Source: JBCDBH01 sp039184055
GTDB taxonomy: Bacteria; Acidobacteriota; Thermoanaerobaculia; Multivoradales; J023
Assembly: GCA_039184055.1 (NCBI GenBank)
Contig: JBCDBH010000057.1
Coordinates: 1 to 21,335, forward strand
Reading direction: 5' to 3'
Length of the DNA stretch: 21,335 bases
The position numbers and the translations under genes are program-made. Shown one piece after another: positions 8,188 to 15,523 of the stretch (its first letter is position 1; each line of letters begins with the position of its first letter). The notes below the pieces were generated by a model. The model was not told where the DNA came from and did no database searches. It saw only the letters and a list, made by a program, of their open reading frames with translations.

Positions 8188-8901
8188 ATGACCTGGCTTC
8201 GTGACTTTTTCGGTTCGACCGTCGGCCGCAAGGCGATCATGGCGGTGACCGGCATCATTCTTTTCGGCTTTCTCGTCGGCCATCTCTTGGGCAATCTCAA
8301 GCTCTGGCTCGGTGCCGAAAGTCTCAATCATTACGCCGAAGGCTTGCGTGTCCTCGGCGATCCGATTCTGCCCAAGTACGCCGCCATATGGATCGCGCGG
8401 ATCGGCTTGCTCGGCGCTCTGGTCCTGCATTTCTGGGCCGCGATCACCCTGACCTTGCGCAACCGCAAGGCACGGCCCGAGAAGTACAAGGTGTGGAAGG
8501 CGAAATCGTCCGACTACGCGTCGCGAACGATGATCTGGGGCGGCATGATCGTGCTGCTCTTCATCGTCTACCACCTGCTGCATCTGACCGTCGGCTCGGT
8601 GCACTCGGACTTCATTTACGGTGACGTCTACCACAACGTCACGGTCGCATTCAGTGATCCGCTGGTGGCGCTGGTGTACATCGTCGCCAATGTGGCGCTC
8701 GGTTTCCACCTCTACCACGGTCTGTGGAGCCTGTTTCAGACACTCGGCTTCAATGGCCCACGTGTGAACCAATGGCGGCGCGCTTTCGCGATCGCCTTCG
8801 CACTCATCATCAGTGTCGGAAACATCATGCTGCCGCTTTCGGTGCTCCTCGGCTTGGTTCCAGTGGAGACCGCCGCCGCGGCTACGCTCGGAGGCTCATA
8901 A
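8188..8901 (+). CDS. sdhC: Succinate dehydrogenase cytochrome b subunit (b558 family)
   Basis: The membrane anchor of respiratory complex II, carrying heme and the quinone site. Its 237 residues make about five hydrophobic helices (roughly 15-36, 66-90, 115-135, 158-180, 198-224), as in the single-subunit di-heme anchors of the B. subtilis/Bacteroidetes b558 type. Histidines in helices fit the heme ligands: His32 in GHLLGN, His81 in LHFW, His129 in YHLLH and His174 in FHLYHG. The conserved opening SSTVGRK-like segment (GSTVGRKAIMAVTGI) supports the ATG, which follows an AGGAGA box. No separate SdhD is present, as expected for this type. The next gene, sdhA, begins 3 nt after the stop, so the three genes form one operon. 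Confidence 0.95.
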   Translation: MTWLRDFFGSTVGRKAIMAVTGIILFGFLVGHLLGNLKLWLGAESLNHYAEGLRVLGDPILPKYAAIWIARIGLLGALVLHFWAAITLTLRNRKARPEKYKVWKAKSSDYASRTMIWGGMIVLLFIVYHLLHLTVGSVHSDFIYGDVYHNVTVAFSDPLVALVYIVANVALGFHLYHGLWSLFQTLGFNGPRVNQWRRAFAIAFALIISVGNIMLPLSVLLGLVPVETAAAATLGGS

Positions 8902-8904
8902 CCC

Positions 8905-10827
8905 GTGCCCAATATTCAACTCGACGCGCATATTCCGCCGGGGCCGATGGCCGAGAAGTGGAGGAAGCACCGTTTCTCGGTCAAGCTGGTCAACCCCGCG
9001 AACAAGCGCCGTTTCGACATCATCGTCGTCGGTACCGGCTTGGCCGGTGGCGCGGCGGCCGCGACGCTCGGTGAGCTCGGCTACCACGTCAAGGCGTTCT
9101 GCTTTCACGACAGCCCGCGACGCGCCCATTCGATCGCCGCGCAGGGTGGGATCAACGCCGCCAAGAATTACCAGAACGACGGTGACAGCGTGTATCGCCT
9201 GTTCTACGACACGGTCAAAGGCGGCGATTATCGCTCCCGCGAGGCGAACGTCTATCGTCTCGCCGAGGTGAGCACCCAGATCATCGATCAGGCGGTCGCC
9301 CAGGGTGTGCCGTTCGCACGTGAATACGGTGGTTTGCTCGACAACCGATCGTTCGGTGGCGCGCAGGTGTCGCGCACTTTCTACGCCCGTGGCCAGACGG
9401 GCCAGCAGCTTTTGCTCGGCGCCTACCAATCGCTCGAGCGTCAGATCCAGGCGGGTCAAGTGGAGATGTTCCCATTCCAGGAAATGCTCGACGTCGTCCT
9501 GGTCGACGGCCACGCGCGCGGCATCATCACCCGCAATCTGCTCACCGGTGCGCTCGAGTCGCACGCCGCCGACGCGGTCGTGCTCGCCACCGGTGGCTAT
9601 GGCAACGTCTTTTATCTGTCGACCAACGCCAAGGGCTCGAATGCCACCGCCGCCTGGCGCGCCCACAAACGAGGCGCGTTTTTCGCCAACCCGTGTTTCA
9701 CCCAGATCCACCCGACCTGTATCCCGGTGTCGGGTGATTACCAATCGAAGCTCACCCTGATGAGCGAGTCGTTGCGTAACGACGGTCGAATCTGGGTGCC
9801 ACGGAGCGCCGACGACAAGCGCGCGCCGGGCGATATTCCCGAGGCGGATCGCTACTACTACCTCGAGGAGCGCTATCCGTCGTTCGGCAACCTGGTGCCA
9901 CGTGACGTCGCGTCGCGTAACGCCAAAGCGGTGTGTGACGAGGGTCTCGGTGTCGGTCCGGGTGGTCTCGGCGTCTACCTCGATTTCGCCGACGCGATCA
10001 ATCGTCTCGGCAGGGATCGGATCTCGCAGCGCTACGGCAATCTCTTCGAGATCTACGAGAAGATCACCGGTGAAGATCCCTACAGCGTGCCGATGCGGAT
10101 TTATCCGGCGGTGCACTACACCATGGGTGGTCTGTGGGTCGACTACAACCTGATGACCACCATCGACGGGCTCTACGCCATCGGTGAGGCCAACTTCTCC
10201 GATCACGGGGCCAACCGTCTCGGCGCCAGCGCGCTGATGCAGGGTCTCGCCGATGGCTACTTCGTCTTGCCGGCGACGATCGGCAACTACCTCGCCGAGC
10301 GCATGGGTGACAAGGTCGATACGTCGCACGCCGCCTTCGCCGAGACCACCGAGGAGGTCCGCGAGCGGATCGACAAGCTGCTGTCCATTCGCGGTAGCCG
10401 CTCGGTCGACTCGTTTCATCGCGAGCTCGGTAAGCTGGTTTGGGACTACTGCGGGATGGAGCGTAGTGAAGAGGGTCTCAAGACCGCGCTCGAGAAGATC
10501 CCCGCGTTGCGCGAGGAATTCTGGAACGACGTCCGGGTGCTCGGTTCGAGTGACGACGTCAATCAATCGCTCGAGAAAGCCGGCCGGGTCGCCGACTTCT
10601 TCGAGCTCGCCGAGCTGATGTGTGTCGACGCGCTCACCCGTGACGAATCGGCGGGTGGTCATTTCCGTGTCGAGCACCAGACGCCCGAAGGCGAGGCGCG
10701 ACGTGACGATGAGAACTTCACGTTCGTGTCGGCCTGGGAGCACAACGGCGAGCCGAGCCAGGCGACGCTGCACAAGGAACCCCTCGAATTCGAAGAGGTC
10801 AAGCTGACCCAGCGGAGTTACAAATAA
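8905..10827 (+). CDS. sdhA: Succinate dehydrogenase flavoprotein subunit
   Basis: The catalytic subunit of complex II, which oxidises succinate to fumarate with covalent FAD on the inner face of the cytoplasmic membrane. The 640-residue product has the dinucleotide-binding VVGTGLAGG (41-49), the flavinylation His75 in RRAHSIAAQGG, HPTCIP in the substrate region, the capping segment around MGGLWVDYNLMTT, and FSDHGANRLGASALMQGLADG near the active site. Length and the insert pattern fit the B. subtilis/Bacteroidetes type that pairs with a b558 SdhC. Initiation is at GTG, supported by GGAGG ten bases upstream at the end of sdhC. The stop overlaps the sdhB start by one base (TAATG), which suggests translational coupling. 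Confidence 0.98.
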   Translation: MPNIQLDAHIPPGPMAEKWRKHRFSVKLVNPANKRRFDIIVVGTGLAGGAAAATLGELGYHVKAFCFHDSPRRAHSIAAQGGINAAKNYQNDGDSVYRLFYDTVKGGDYRSREANVYRLAEVSTQIIDQAVAQGVPFAREYGGLLDNRSFGGAQVSRTFYARGQTGQQLLLGAYQSLERQIQAGQVEMFPFQEMLDVVLVDGHARGIITRNLLTGALESHAADAVVLATGGYGNVFYLSTNAKGSNATAAWRAHKRGAFFANPCFTQIHPTCIPVSGDYQSKLTLMSESLRNDGRIWVPRSADDKRAPGDIPEADRYYYLEERYPSFGNLVPRDVASRNAKAVCDEGLGVGPGGLGVYLDFADAINRLGRDRISQRYGNLFEIYEKITGEDPYSVPMRIYPAVHYTMGGLWVDYNLMTTIDGLYAIGEANFSDHGANRLGASALMQGLADGYFVLPATIGNYLAERMGDKVDTSHAAFAETTEEVRERIDKLLSIRGSRSVDSFHRELGKLVWDYCGMERSEEGLKTALEKIPALREEFWNDVRVLGSSDDVNQSLEKAGRVADFFELAELMCVDALTRDESAGGHFRVEHQTPEGEARRDDENFTFVSAWEHNGEPSQATLHKEPLEFEEVKLTQRSYK

Positions 10828-11594
10828 TGAGCGAGCTCAATCTCACCCTGCACGTTTGGCGTCAGAGTGGTCCCGAGACCAAGGGCGATTTCGTTACCTA
10901 TCGCGACGAGGCTCGGGAGCTTTCCACCCATATGTCGTTTCTCGAGATGCTCGATGTGGTCAACGAGCGGCTGATCGAGAAAAACGAGGAGCCGATCGCG
11001 TTCGCGCACGATTGCCGCGAGGGGATTTGTGGCTCGTGCGGTGTGATGGTCGAGGGCGAGGCGCACGGTCCGAACGAAGGCACGGCGGTGTGTCAGCTCC
11101 ACATGCGGTCGTTCAAGGACGGTGACGAGGTCCATATCGAGCCGTGGCGGGCGGCGGCGTTTCCGGTGATCAAAGATCTGATCGTCGATCGTCGCGCCTT
11201 TGATCGCATTGTCGCCGCGGGTGGCTACATCTCGATCAACGCCGGGTCGGCGCGGGATGCCAATGAGATTCCGGTGCCGAAGACGGTGGCGGAAGCGTCG
11301 TTCGATTCGGCGGCCTGTATCGCCTGTGGAGCCTGTGTCGCCGCCTGCCCGAACGGTGCGGCTCATCTGTTCACGAGCGCCAAGCTGAACCATCTGAATG
11401 TTCTGCCTCAGGGGCAGCCGGAGAAGCATCGGCGGACGGTGGCGATGGTGGAGCAGATGGAGCAGGAAGGCTTCGGGGCGTGTTCGAATCATCGGGAGTG
11501 TGAGGCGGTGTGCCCGAAGCGGATCTCGATTTCGAATATTGCTCGGATGAACCGGGATTACCAGGCTGCGAAGCTTTGGGCGCAAGATAGCTGA
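10827..11594 (+). CDS. sdhB: Succinate dehydrogenase iron-sulfur subunit
   Basis: The electron-transfer subunit of complex II, passing electrons from FAD to the membrane quinone site. The 255-residue product shows all three cluster motifs. The [2Fe-2S] ligands are Cys63, Cys68, Cys71 and Cys89 in the N-terminal ferredoxin domain. CIACGACVAACP (Cys164, 167, 170, 174) together with Cys219, Cys225 and Cys229 serve the [4Fe-4S] and [3Fe-4S] clusters. It is the last gene of sdhCAB; the ATG shares one base with the sdhA stop, and a strong intrinsic terminator begins 20 nt after its own stop. Nothing is missing or unusual. Confidence 0.98.
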   Translation: MSELNLTLHVWRQSGPETKGDFVTYRDEARELSTHMSFLEMLDVVNERLIEKNEEPIAFAHDCREGICGSCGVMVEGEAHGPNEGTAVCQLHMRSFKDGDEVHIEPWRAAAFPVIKDLIVDRRAFDRIVAAGGYISINAGSARDANEIPVPKTVAEASFDSAACIACGACVAACPNGAAHLFTSAKLNHLNVLPQGQPEKHRRTVAMVEQMEQEGFGACSNHRECEAVCPKRISISNIARMNRDYQAAKLWAQDS

Positions 11595-11613
11595 ACGGTT
11601 CTCAGTTTGAGTG

Positions 11614-11649
11614 AAGAAAGAGCGGGCTTCTGGCCCGCTCTTTCTTTTT
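11614..11649 (+). terminator. Rho-independent terminator of sdhCAB
   Basis: A 14-bp uninterrupted stem (11614-11627 pairing with 11633-11646), with a GC-rich upper part and loop TTCTG, runs into TTTCTTTTT. The A-rich left foot also allows function on the minus strand, so it may stop transcription from the convergent gene as well. Confidence 0.95.
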
Positions 11650-11705
11650 GAGGCAACGGAGGAAGAAGGCTCAGGTTGCTTCTTGGGTTTTGTGCCGAGC
11701 GGGCC

Positions 11706-11881
11706 GGCCACCCAACCACGTGTCTTCGCTCTCGGCGGTGGCTCTGTTTCCGCTTCCCGAGCGCACGCCAGCGGCGCGGCGAAAACTCGCTTCGCTCAGA
11801 CAGTTCGCCGCTCTTTTCCGCTGGCGCACACCCGGGAAGCGGGAGCCACCGAGTTCGCTCACGACACGTGGATGGGTGGCC
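11706..11881. repeat. Imperfect 176-bp inverted repeat (foldback, MITE-like element)
   Basis: Two 78-nt arms (11706-11783 and 11804-11881) fold around a 20-nt loop. Paired blocks from outside inward are: 11706-11724 with 11863-11881 (18 of 19, containing CACGTG); 11737-11744 with 11843-11850 (8 of 8); 11750-11759 with 11833-11842 (10 of 10); 11766-11774 with 11818-11826 (9 of 9); and 11776-11783 with 11804-11811 (8 of 8). A 12-by-12 internal loop and small bulges separate them. The element fills most of the gene-free stretch 11650-11968 between convergent genes, where I see no credible coding frame. A non-autonomous mobile element, an intergenic repeat family or a structured RNA are all possible. 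Confidence 0.7.
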
Positions 11882-11942
11882 TACCGGTATCGCGCCTTCA
11901 GACCGCTACTGCAGTTTTGCCAGGTGAGTGGGTGGGTTAACA

Positions 11943-11972
11943 GCAGCGCAGCGAAAACTCGTTTCCGCTCAG
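11943..11972. repeat. Second partial copy of the foldback loop region
   Basis: This stretch repeats 11771-11799 in direct orientation at about 26 of 30 positions. Both copies share GCGAAAACTCG and end in CGCTCAG. It runs into the stop codon of the lipoprotein hydrolase, so the last codon of that gene is made of repeat sequence. Confidence 0.65.
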
Positions 11973-13144
11973 GTTGATGGGTTGCTGCCAAATCCTTGCG
12001 CGATGAGCCACTCGATCATGGATTCGTAGTAGCCGTCGGCGTAGGGTATGTTGCCGGATTGGGCGGCCATTTCGCGGACGCCGCATTGTTGGCAGGGTTT
12101 GAGGTTGTGGTTGGCGTTGGGGAAGGTTTTGATGCTGAGGGCGGCGTCAGGGTTGGCGCCGAGGGTGGTTTGGTAGAGGTCGGCGGTGCTGCGCCAGTCC
12201 ACGTTGGTATCTTGTTCGCCGAAGATCGCCAAGACGGGGAGGTCGATGGATGCCAGCAGGCCGGGGAAGTCGGGTATGTAGACGGGCAGGCCTGTTTCGG
12301 CGTCGATGAGGAGCTCGCCGGTACGGAATTTTTCTTGGTCGGCTAGGAAGGCCTGCTCGGAGGCGTTGCCACTCCAGCCCATGAATTCCATGAAGGGGTC
12401 GGCGCTGAGGTTGGGCGCGGCGTCGAGGTAGTCCTGGTAGGTGCCGTTTTTCCAGACGGTGTCGACACGCGCCTGCCATTCGGCGATCAGCACCGCGGTT
12501 TCTTCTTCGGACCGGCCTTCGATTCTGAAGTTCTCTTCGAGCAGATAGCGTGCGTTTTCCTTGCCGTCGGTGCCGCTGACCGAGATCCAGAAGGCGATCG
12601 ACGGGTCTTCCGCGAGGGCCAGGGGCACGATCCAGCCGGCGCGGCTCACGCCCCATAGGCCGATGGTCTCGGTGCCGGGTAGATTGCGGTCCCGTAAGGC
12701 TTGGACGGCGGCGTTGACTTCTTCGGCGCTGCTTTGCACCGGCTGGTTGATGTTGAATTCACCTCCGCTCGGACCGCAACCGGGCTTGTCCCAGATCAGC
12801 GTGTTGATACCGATCCGCGCGAACGTGGATCGCAGCTGGTTATACCAATTGCCTTCGACCACGTTGGTTTCGCCGTAGCCGTGCACGATGATGATCGTCG
12901 CCGAAGCTTCGCGATCGACGGGCCGATCGAATAGGCCCGCCAAGGTATTGCCCGCTACGTCGAAGTCGAACGACTCGGTCTGCATGACCGCTCGAGGCTC
13001 GTCCGTGACCTCGTCGCCGACGTCTTCTCGAGTCTGATCGTCCGAAACCGCTGCGTCGTTCGGAGCTTCCGAAGGAGCACAGCCAAAGAGGAGGACGAGA
13101 ACGAGGAGCGGGGCGAGGTTGCGGAGCGAAAGTGAGTCGATCAT
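11969..13144 (-). CDS. Alpha/beta hydrolase lipoprotein
   Basis: A predicted exported esterase- or peptidase-like hydrolase anchored by lipid. The start at 13144 puts a signal peptide (LAPLLVLVLLFGC) at the N-terminus with lipobox Cys22; the longer frame, 29 codons further upstream, would bury it. The 391-residue product then has a low-complexity acidic linker and a hydrolase fold: IIVHGYGETN as the oxyanion-hole strand, nucleophile Ser167 in GVSRAG, Asp312 in FGEQDTNVDW and His346 in ANHNLKP. Large inserts between strands and helices are typical of prolyl-oligopeptidase-like and dienelactone-like families. A CQQC motif follows the catalytic His. The ribosome binding site is weak (AAGAGA, 7 nt upstream). 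Its stop codon lies inside a repeat copy. Substrate unknown. Confidence 0.88.
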   Translation of the reverse strand: MIDSLSLRNLAPLLVLVLLFGCAPSEAPNDAAVSDDQTREDVGDEVTDEPRAVMQTESFDFDVAGNTLAGLFDRPVDREASATIIIVHGYGETNVVEGNWYNQLRSTFARIGINTLIWDKPGCGPSGGEFNINQPVQSSAEEVNAAVQALRDRNLPGTETIGLWGVSRAGWIVPLALAEDPSIAFWISVSGTDGKENARYLLEENFRIEGRSEEETAVLIAEWQARVDTVWKNGTYQDYLDAAPNLSADPFMEFMGWSGNASEQAFLADQEKFRTGELLIDAETGLPVYIPDFPGLLASIDLPVLAIFGEQDTNVDWRSTADLYQTTLGANPDAALSIKTFPNANHNLKPCQQCGVREMAAQSGNIPYADGYYESMIEWLIAQGFGSNPST

Positions 13145-13258
13145 CTCGACGTCTCTTACGGCTGGTGTCGGTGGGTGTTTCGCGGTGATGCATCCAGCGC
13201 CTTCATGCACGCCGACACTGTCGAAGCGCACAGCACCATGAAAGCGAATGAGAGGGCT

Positions 13259-13591
13259 TCAGCTCGACAGGCAGCCGGTTGCCAGCGCCAGTGCCCGGCA
13301 CACCGCAGCCATCTTCCTATCGTCCAGGGTGCCGACAAAGTACCTGAGGTGTTTGCGATCGACCGTCTGAATGTGGTCGAGATTGACGACCGAATCATTC
13401 TTTAGACCTTCATCGATGCCAACCGGTACCTCGCTCGGCACGCCTCGGGCCGTGGATGTGATCGGGGCCACAATGACCGTACGTAGAAGTGGGATGACGC
13501 TTTGCCGAGAAAGGACGACGACTGGGCGGCGCTTGTCGGGTTTCGAGAACGTGTGGAGCCAGATCTCGCCTCGATTCAAGTCTCCGGCCAT
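13259..13591 (-). CDS. mazF: MazF/PemK-family endoribonuclease toxin
   Basis: The toxin of a type II toxin-antitoxin pair, expected to cut mRNA at short specific sites. Its 110 residues follow the CcdB/PemK fold: NRGEIWLHTFS at the start, RRPVVVLSRQ (20-30) with the catalytic-type Arg, VAPITST (41-47) with the conserved Thr/Ser, and SVVNLDHIQTVDRKHL (67-82). Length is standard and no key segment is missing, so it is probably active. Its ATG lies 16 nt inside the end of the antitoxin gene, which fixes the order antitoxin-toxin and implies coupled translation. The RNA recognition sequence cannot be predicted from sequence alone. Confidence 0.93.
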   Translation of the reverse strand: MAGDLNRGEIWLHTFSKPDKRRPVVVLSRQSVIPLLRTVIVAPITSTARGVPSEVPVGIDEGLKNDSVVNLDHIQTVDRKHLRYFVGTLDDRKMAAVCRALALATGCLSS

Positions 13592-13809
13592 TCACCCATC
13601 TCTTCCCAGCCTTCGAACTCCGGTCCTAGATGATCGAAACCGGTATAGCCACGGCGGTATTGCTCGTCAACGGCATGCTCGCGCTTGCGCGCCAAGAACT
13701 CTCGGACAAGCCTCGTAAGCACGGCGGAAAGGCCAAGTCGTCGCACGTCTTCGTCTTTGTCGAGCTCGGCTAGGATGGTTTCGTCAAGGGCGACCTGGAT
13801 CGGCTTCAT
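13576..13809 (-). CDS. Ribbon-helix-helix antitoxin partner of MazF
   Basis: A 77-residue protein directly upstream of, and overlapping, the MazF gene. The N-terminal part (MKPIQVALDETILAELD, then an RRLGLSAVLTRLVREFLARK helix) has the strand-helix-helix pattern of MetJ/CopG/MazE-like DNA-binding antitoxins. The C-terminal third is acidic and aromatic (GYTGFDHLGPEFEGWEEMGEWPET), as expected for the tail that wraps around and blocks the toxin. The ATG has AGGA 7 nt upstream. A perfect palindrome, GGATATATCC, abuts the start codon and is the obvious candidate for autoregulatory binding. Function is assigned from gene order plus fold pattern. Confidence 0.88.
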   Translation of the reverse strand: MKPIQVALDETILAELDKDEDVRRLGLSAVLTRLVREFLARKREHAVDEQYRRGYTGFDHLGPEFEGWEEMGEWPET

Positions 13810-13844
13810 GGATATATCCTATTAAGATCGTTGGGTTTATGCAA
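13810..13844 (-). promoter_or_regulatory. Putative promoter and operator of the toxin-antitoxin operon
   Basis: The 10-bp palindrome GGATATATCC (13810-13819) touches the antitoxin ATG and covers its Shine-Dalgarno AGGA. A possible promoter overlaps it: TTGCAT (13844-13839), 17 nt, TAGGAT (13821-13816). Binding of the antitoxin here would block transcription and ribosome access. The -35 match is poor, and the predicted transcript would be nearly leaderless. Confidence 0.45.
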
Positions 13845-13899
13845 AGTCGAACGAGCTATCCAGACGCTTGTCTTCTGTTAATGGAGGAGCCCGGAATCC

Positions 13900-14620
13900 A
13901 TGCGACATCACTCATCAGTCCTGAATCTGTTTTGTGTGGCTTTCTTTCTCACCGAAGTGCCTCTCCTCGCTGCGATGCCGTCAACCGTAGGCGAGTTGGC
14001 GATCGGAGGGGAGAACCTACCGATGTGGGCTCGAGCCGATCTGGTCTTTCAGCCGTCCGGCGAGGTCGATGGAGCATTTCTAAGTTCCCATCTTTGCGAG
14101 ACCTTTCGAGACATGATTTCCTCGTTCACGGGGGGGGGTGGATGTGTCGACCAGAATGACGTCTGGGTCATCGACCCGAGCGTCGAATGGCAAGCCTTGA
14201 GCGACGGTGTGAAAAACACCATCAATATTCTTACTGGAACGGTCGTTGATAGCGCACCAGGTGTCCTCGGTGAGTATTTGGGTACCTTGATCGAGCCTAA
14301 AAGACTTCCGCTTTCTCAAGAAGAGCCCCTTGTTTGAGGCCGGCGATTCGTACTACATATTTATCGAAACGGCACGATTCGAGCTCGACACGAAGACATT
14401 CTGTGTCCAAGACAAGAGACAGCCAGAGCTACCCGAGGTCGGGGATCGTGTGATCGTTTTTCCGACGATCATCATGCCGGGAAACATCCTGATTACGAGG
14501 AGTATCTTCGGCGAGCGCAAGGATGGTCGAATCGATGTGCCGACCAACGTATCGGATGTTCCTAGTTGGCCTGTCATTCGACCAGACGGCCACAAGGATC
14601 GAGACTCTCTCAGGGGCTGA
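13900..14620 (+). pseudogene. Frameshifted tandem paralogue of the following secreted protein
   Basis: Frame one (13900-14337) begins with a signal peptide (MRHHSSVLNLFCVAFFLTEV, then PLLAA) and matches the downstream paralogue through NILTGTV and GTL to about position 14295. The match then continues in the next frame, from codon CTA at 14297 (LKDFRFLKKSPLF, then IFIETARFELD, TFCVQD, PEVGDRVIVFP) to the TGA at 14620. Dropping one C at 14296/14297 joins the two parts into about 239 residues, against 240 in the intact copy, so this is a one-base insertion or a sequencing error rather than decay. Programmed +1 slippage at CCT is a less likely reading. GGAGGAG lies 10 nt before the ATG. The gene diverges from the toxin-antitoxin operon. 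It carries a G9 tract at 14130-14138. Confidence 0.85.
14130..14138 (+). repeat. G9 homopolymer inside the frameshifted gene
   Basis: Nine consecutive G bases encode part of a GGGG stretch (SFTGGGGCVDQND). The paralogue has only DGE at the same place. The reading frame is kept across the tract in this sequence. Such tracts slip easily during replication and during sequencing. Confidence 0.9.
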
Positions 14621-14709
14621 CAGCAACGAGACGACGATGCATCACGCCTCTATAAACAATGATCCAGTACGTTGCCTGATCCGATGTGTCGATGCAGAAC
14701 AACGAAGAA

Positions 14710-14721
14710 ACGATATATCGT
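14710..14721. promoter_or_regulatory. 12-bp perfect palindrome upstream of the protease operon
   Basis: ACGATATATCGT lies 80 bp before the start of the intact secreted-protein gene, in the 180-bp gap after the frameshifted copy. It shares the 8-bp core GATATATC with the palindrome at the antitoxin start. It could be a regulator binding site. Confidence 0.35.
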
Positions 14722-14800
14722 GTGTGCCTGCTAGCGCGAACGTGCTCCCGAGCCTAGCTCGTCTCTCCGTCGCCCTGGAACGCAACGAAGGAATGATTCG

Positions 14801-15523
14801 ATGAAGACAATGAAGAGCCTGATCTTGCTCCCCTTCCTACTCGTGGTATCGCCACTACACGCAGAGATGCCCGCCACGTTGGGAGAATGGGTGACGAGCG
14901 ATGGGAGCTTCCCGGTGTGGGTGCGCGCGGATCTCGTTTTTCAAGCAACGGGATCGATCGATCGTACGTACGTGCCTTATACCCATGACAGGCTGGAACG
15001 CCTATTGCCCGCCATGACGGACGGAGAATGTATCGACGAGAACGATCGTCCGATCATCATTTCGGATGTTCCAGCAATCACATGGAACACCTTTCATCAG
15101 GGGATTGAAGAAACGCAGAACATCTTGACCGGTACCGTTACCGACGCCGCGCCCGGCTTGATCGGCGAGTCTCTCGGTACATTGATGAGGCTCGAAGGCT
15201 TCCGCTTCCTCCGCAGAAACCCACGGCTCGATACCAGCGACGAGTATTTCCTTCACCTAGACATAGCTCGATTCGAGCTCGACGGCCGAACCTTCTGTGT
15301 CGAGGACAACCAACAGCCGGCACTACCCGAGATCGGTGAACGTGTGATCGTCTTCCCGACGTACTTCATGCTGAAAAACACCATGATCGTTCGCGGCATC
15401 ATCATCGAGCGAAAGAGTGGCGAAATCGAATACTCGACCACGCTGTCTGGTCTTCCCACGGACAAGTCGTTCGACGACTTGGTTACACATATCGTAGATC
15501 TTGCCTCCGACAACAATCGATGA
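14801..15523 (+). CDS. Secreted protein of unknown function, translationally coupled to the metalloprotease
   Basis: A 240-residue protein with a Sec signal peptide (MKTMKSLILLPFLLVVSPLHA, cleavage likely before EMPATLGEW). The mature part contains no domain I can name. It has two cysteines, in DGECIDEND and TFCVEDN, possibly a disulfide. Strand-rich segments such as NILTGTVTDAAPGLIG, YFLHLDIARFELDG and EIGERVIVFPTYF suggest a beta-barrel or OB-like fold, which is only an inference. The same segments are conserved in the broken upstream copy, marking them as the functional core. AAGGA lies 8 nt before the ATG. Its TGA overlaps the start of the protease gene (ATGA), so the two are made together. 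An inhibitor, folding partner or surface receptor of the protease are the plausible roles. Confidence 0.85.
   Translation: MKTMKSLILLPFLLVVSPLHAEMPATLGEWVTSDGSFPVWVRADLVFQATGSIDRTYVPYTHDRLERLLPAMTDGECIDENDRPIIISDVPAITWNTFHQGIEETQNILTGTVTDAAPGLIGESLGTLMRLEGFRFLRRNPRLDTSDEYFLHLDIARFELDGRTFCVEDNQQPALPEIGERVIVFPTYFMLKNTMIVRGIIIERKSGEIEYSTTLSGLPTDKSFDDLVTHIVDLASDNNR

Noticed and set aside
8896..10773. A 625-codon open frame on the minus strand.
   Set aside because: It lies exactly opposite sdhA, whose motifs are complete. Long antisense frames are expected opposite GC-rich genes, and the translation shows no family features.
10818..11711. A 297-codon minus-strand frame over sdhB and its terminator.
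   Set aside because: It is antisense to sdhB and runs through a clear intrinsic terminator. No ribosome binding site or domain was seen.
11611..11940. A 109-codon plus-strand frame after sdhB.
   Set aside because: Its first codons lie inside the terminator stem and the rest is the foldback repeat. The translation looks non-coding.
13145..13258. A possible terminator between mazF and the lipoprotein hydrolase gene (GTGTCGG at 13165 and CCGACAC at 13212).
   Set aside because: The arms are 40 nt apart and no T-run follows on either strand, so it is not supported.
14523..14804. A 93-codon frame between the two paralogues.
   Set aside because: It starts inside the end of the frameshifted copy in another frame, with irregular composition and no convincing ribosome binding site.
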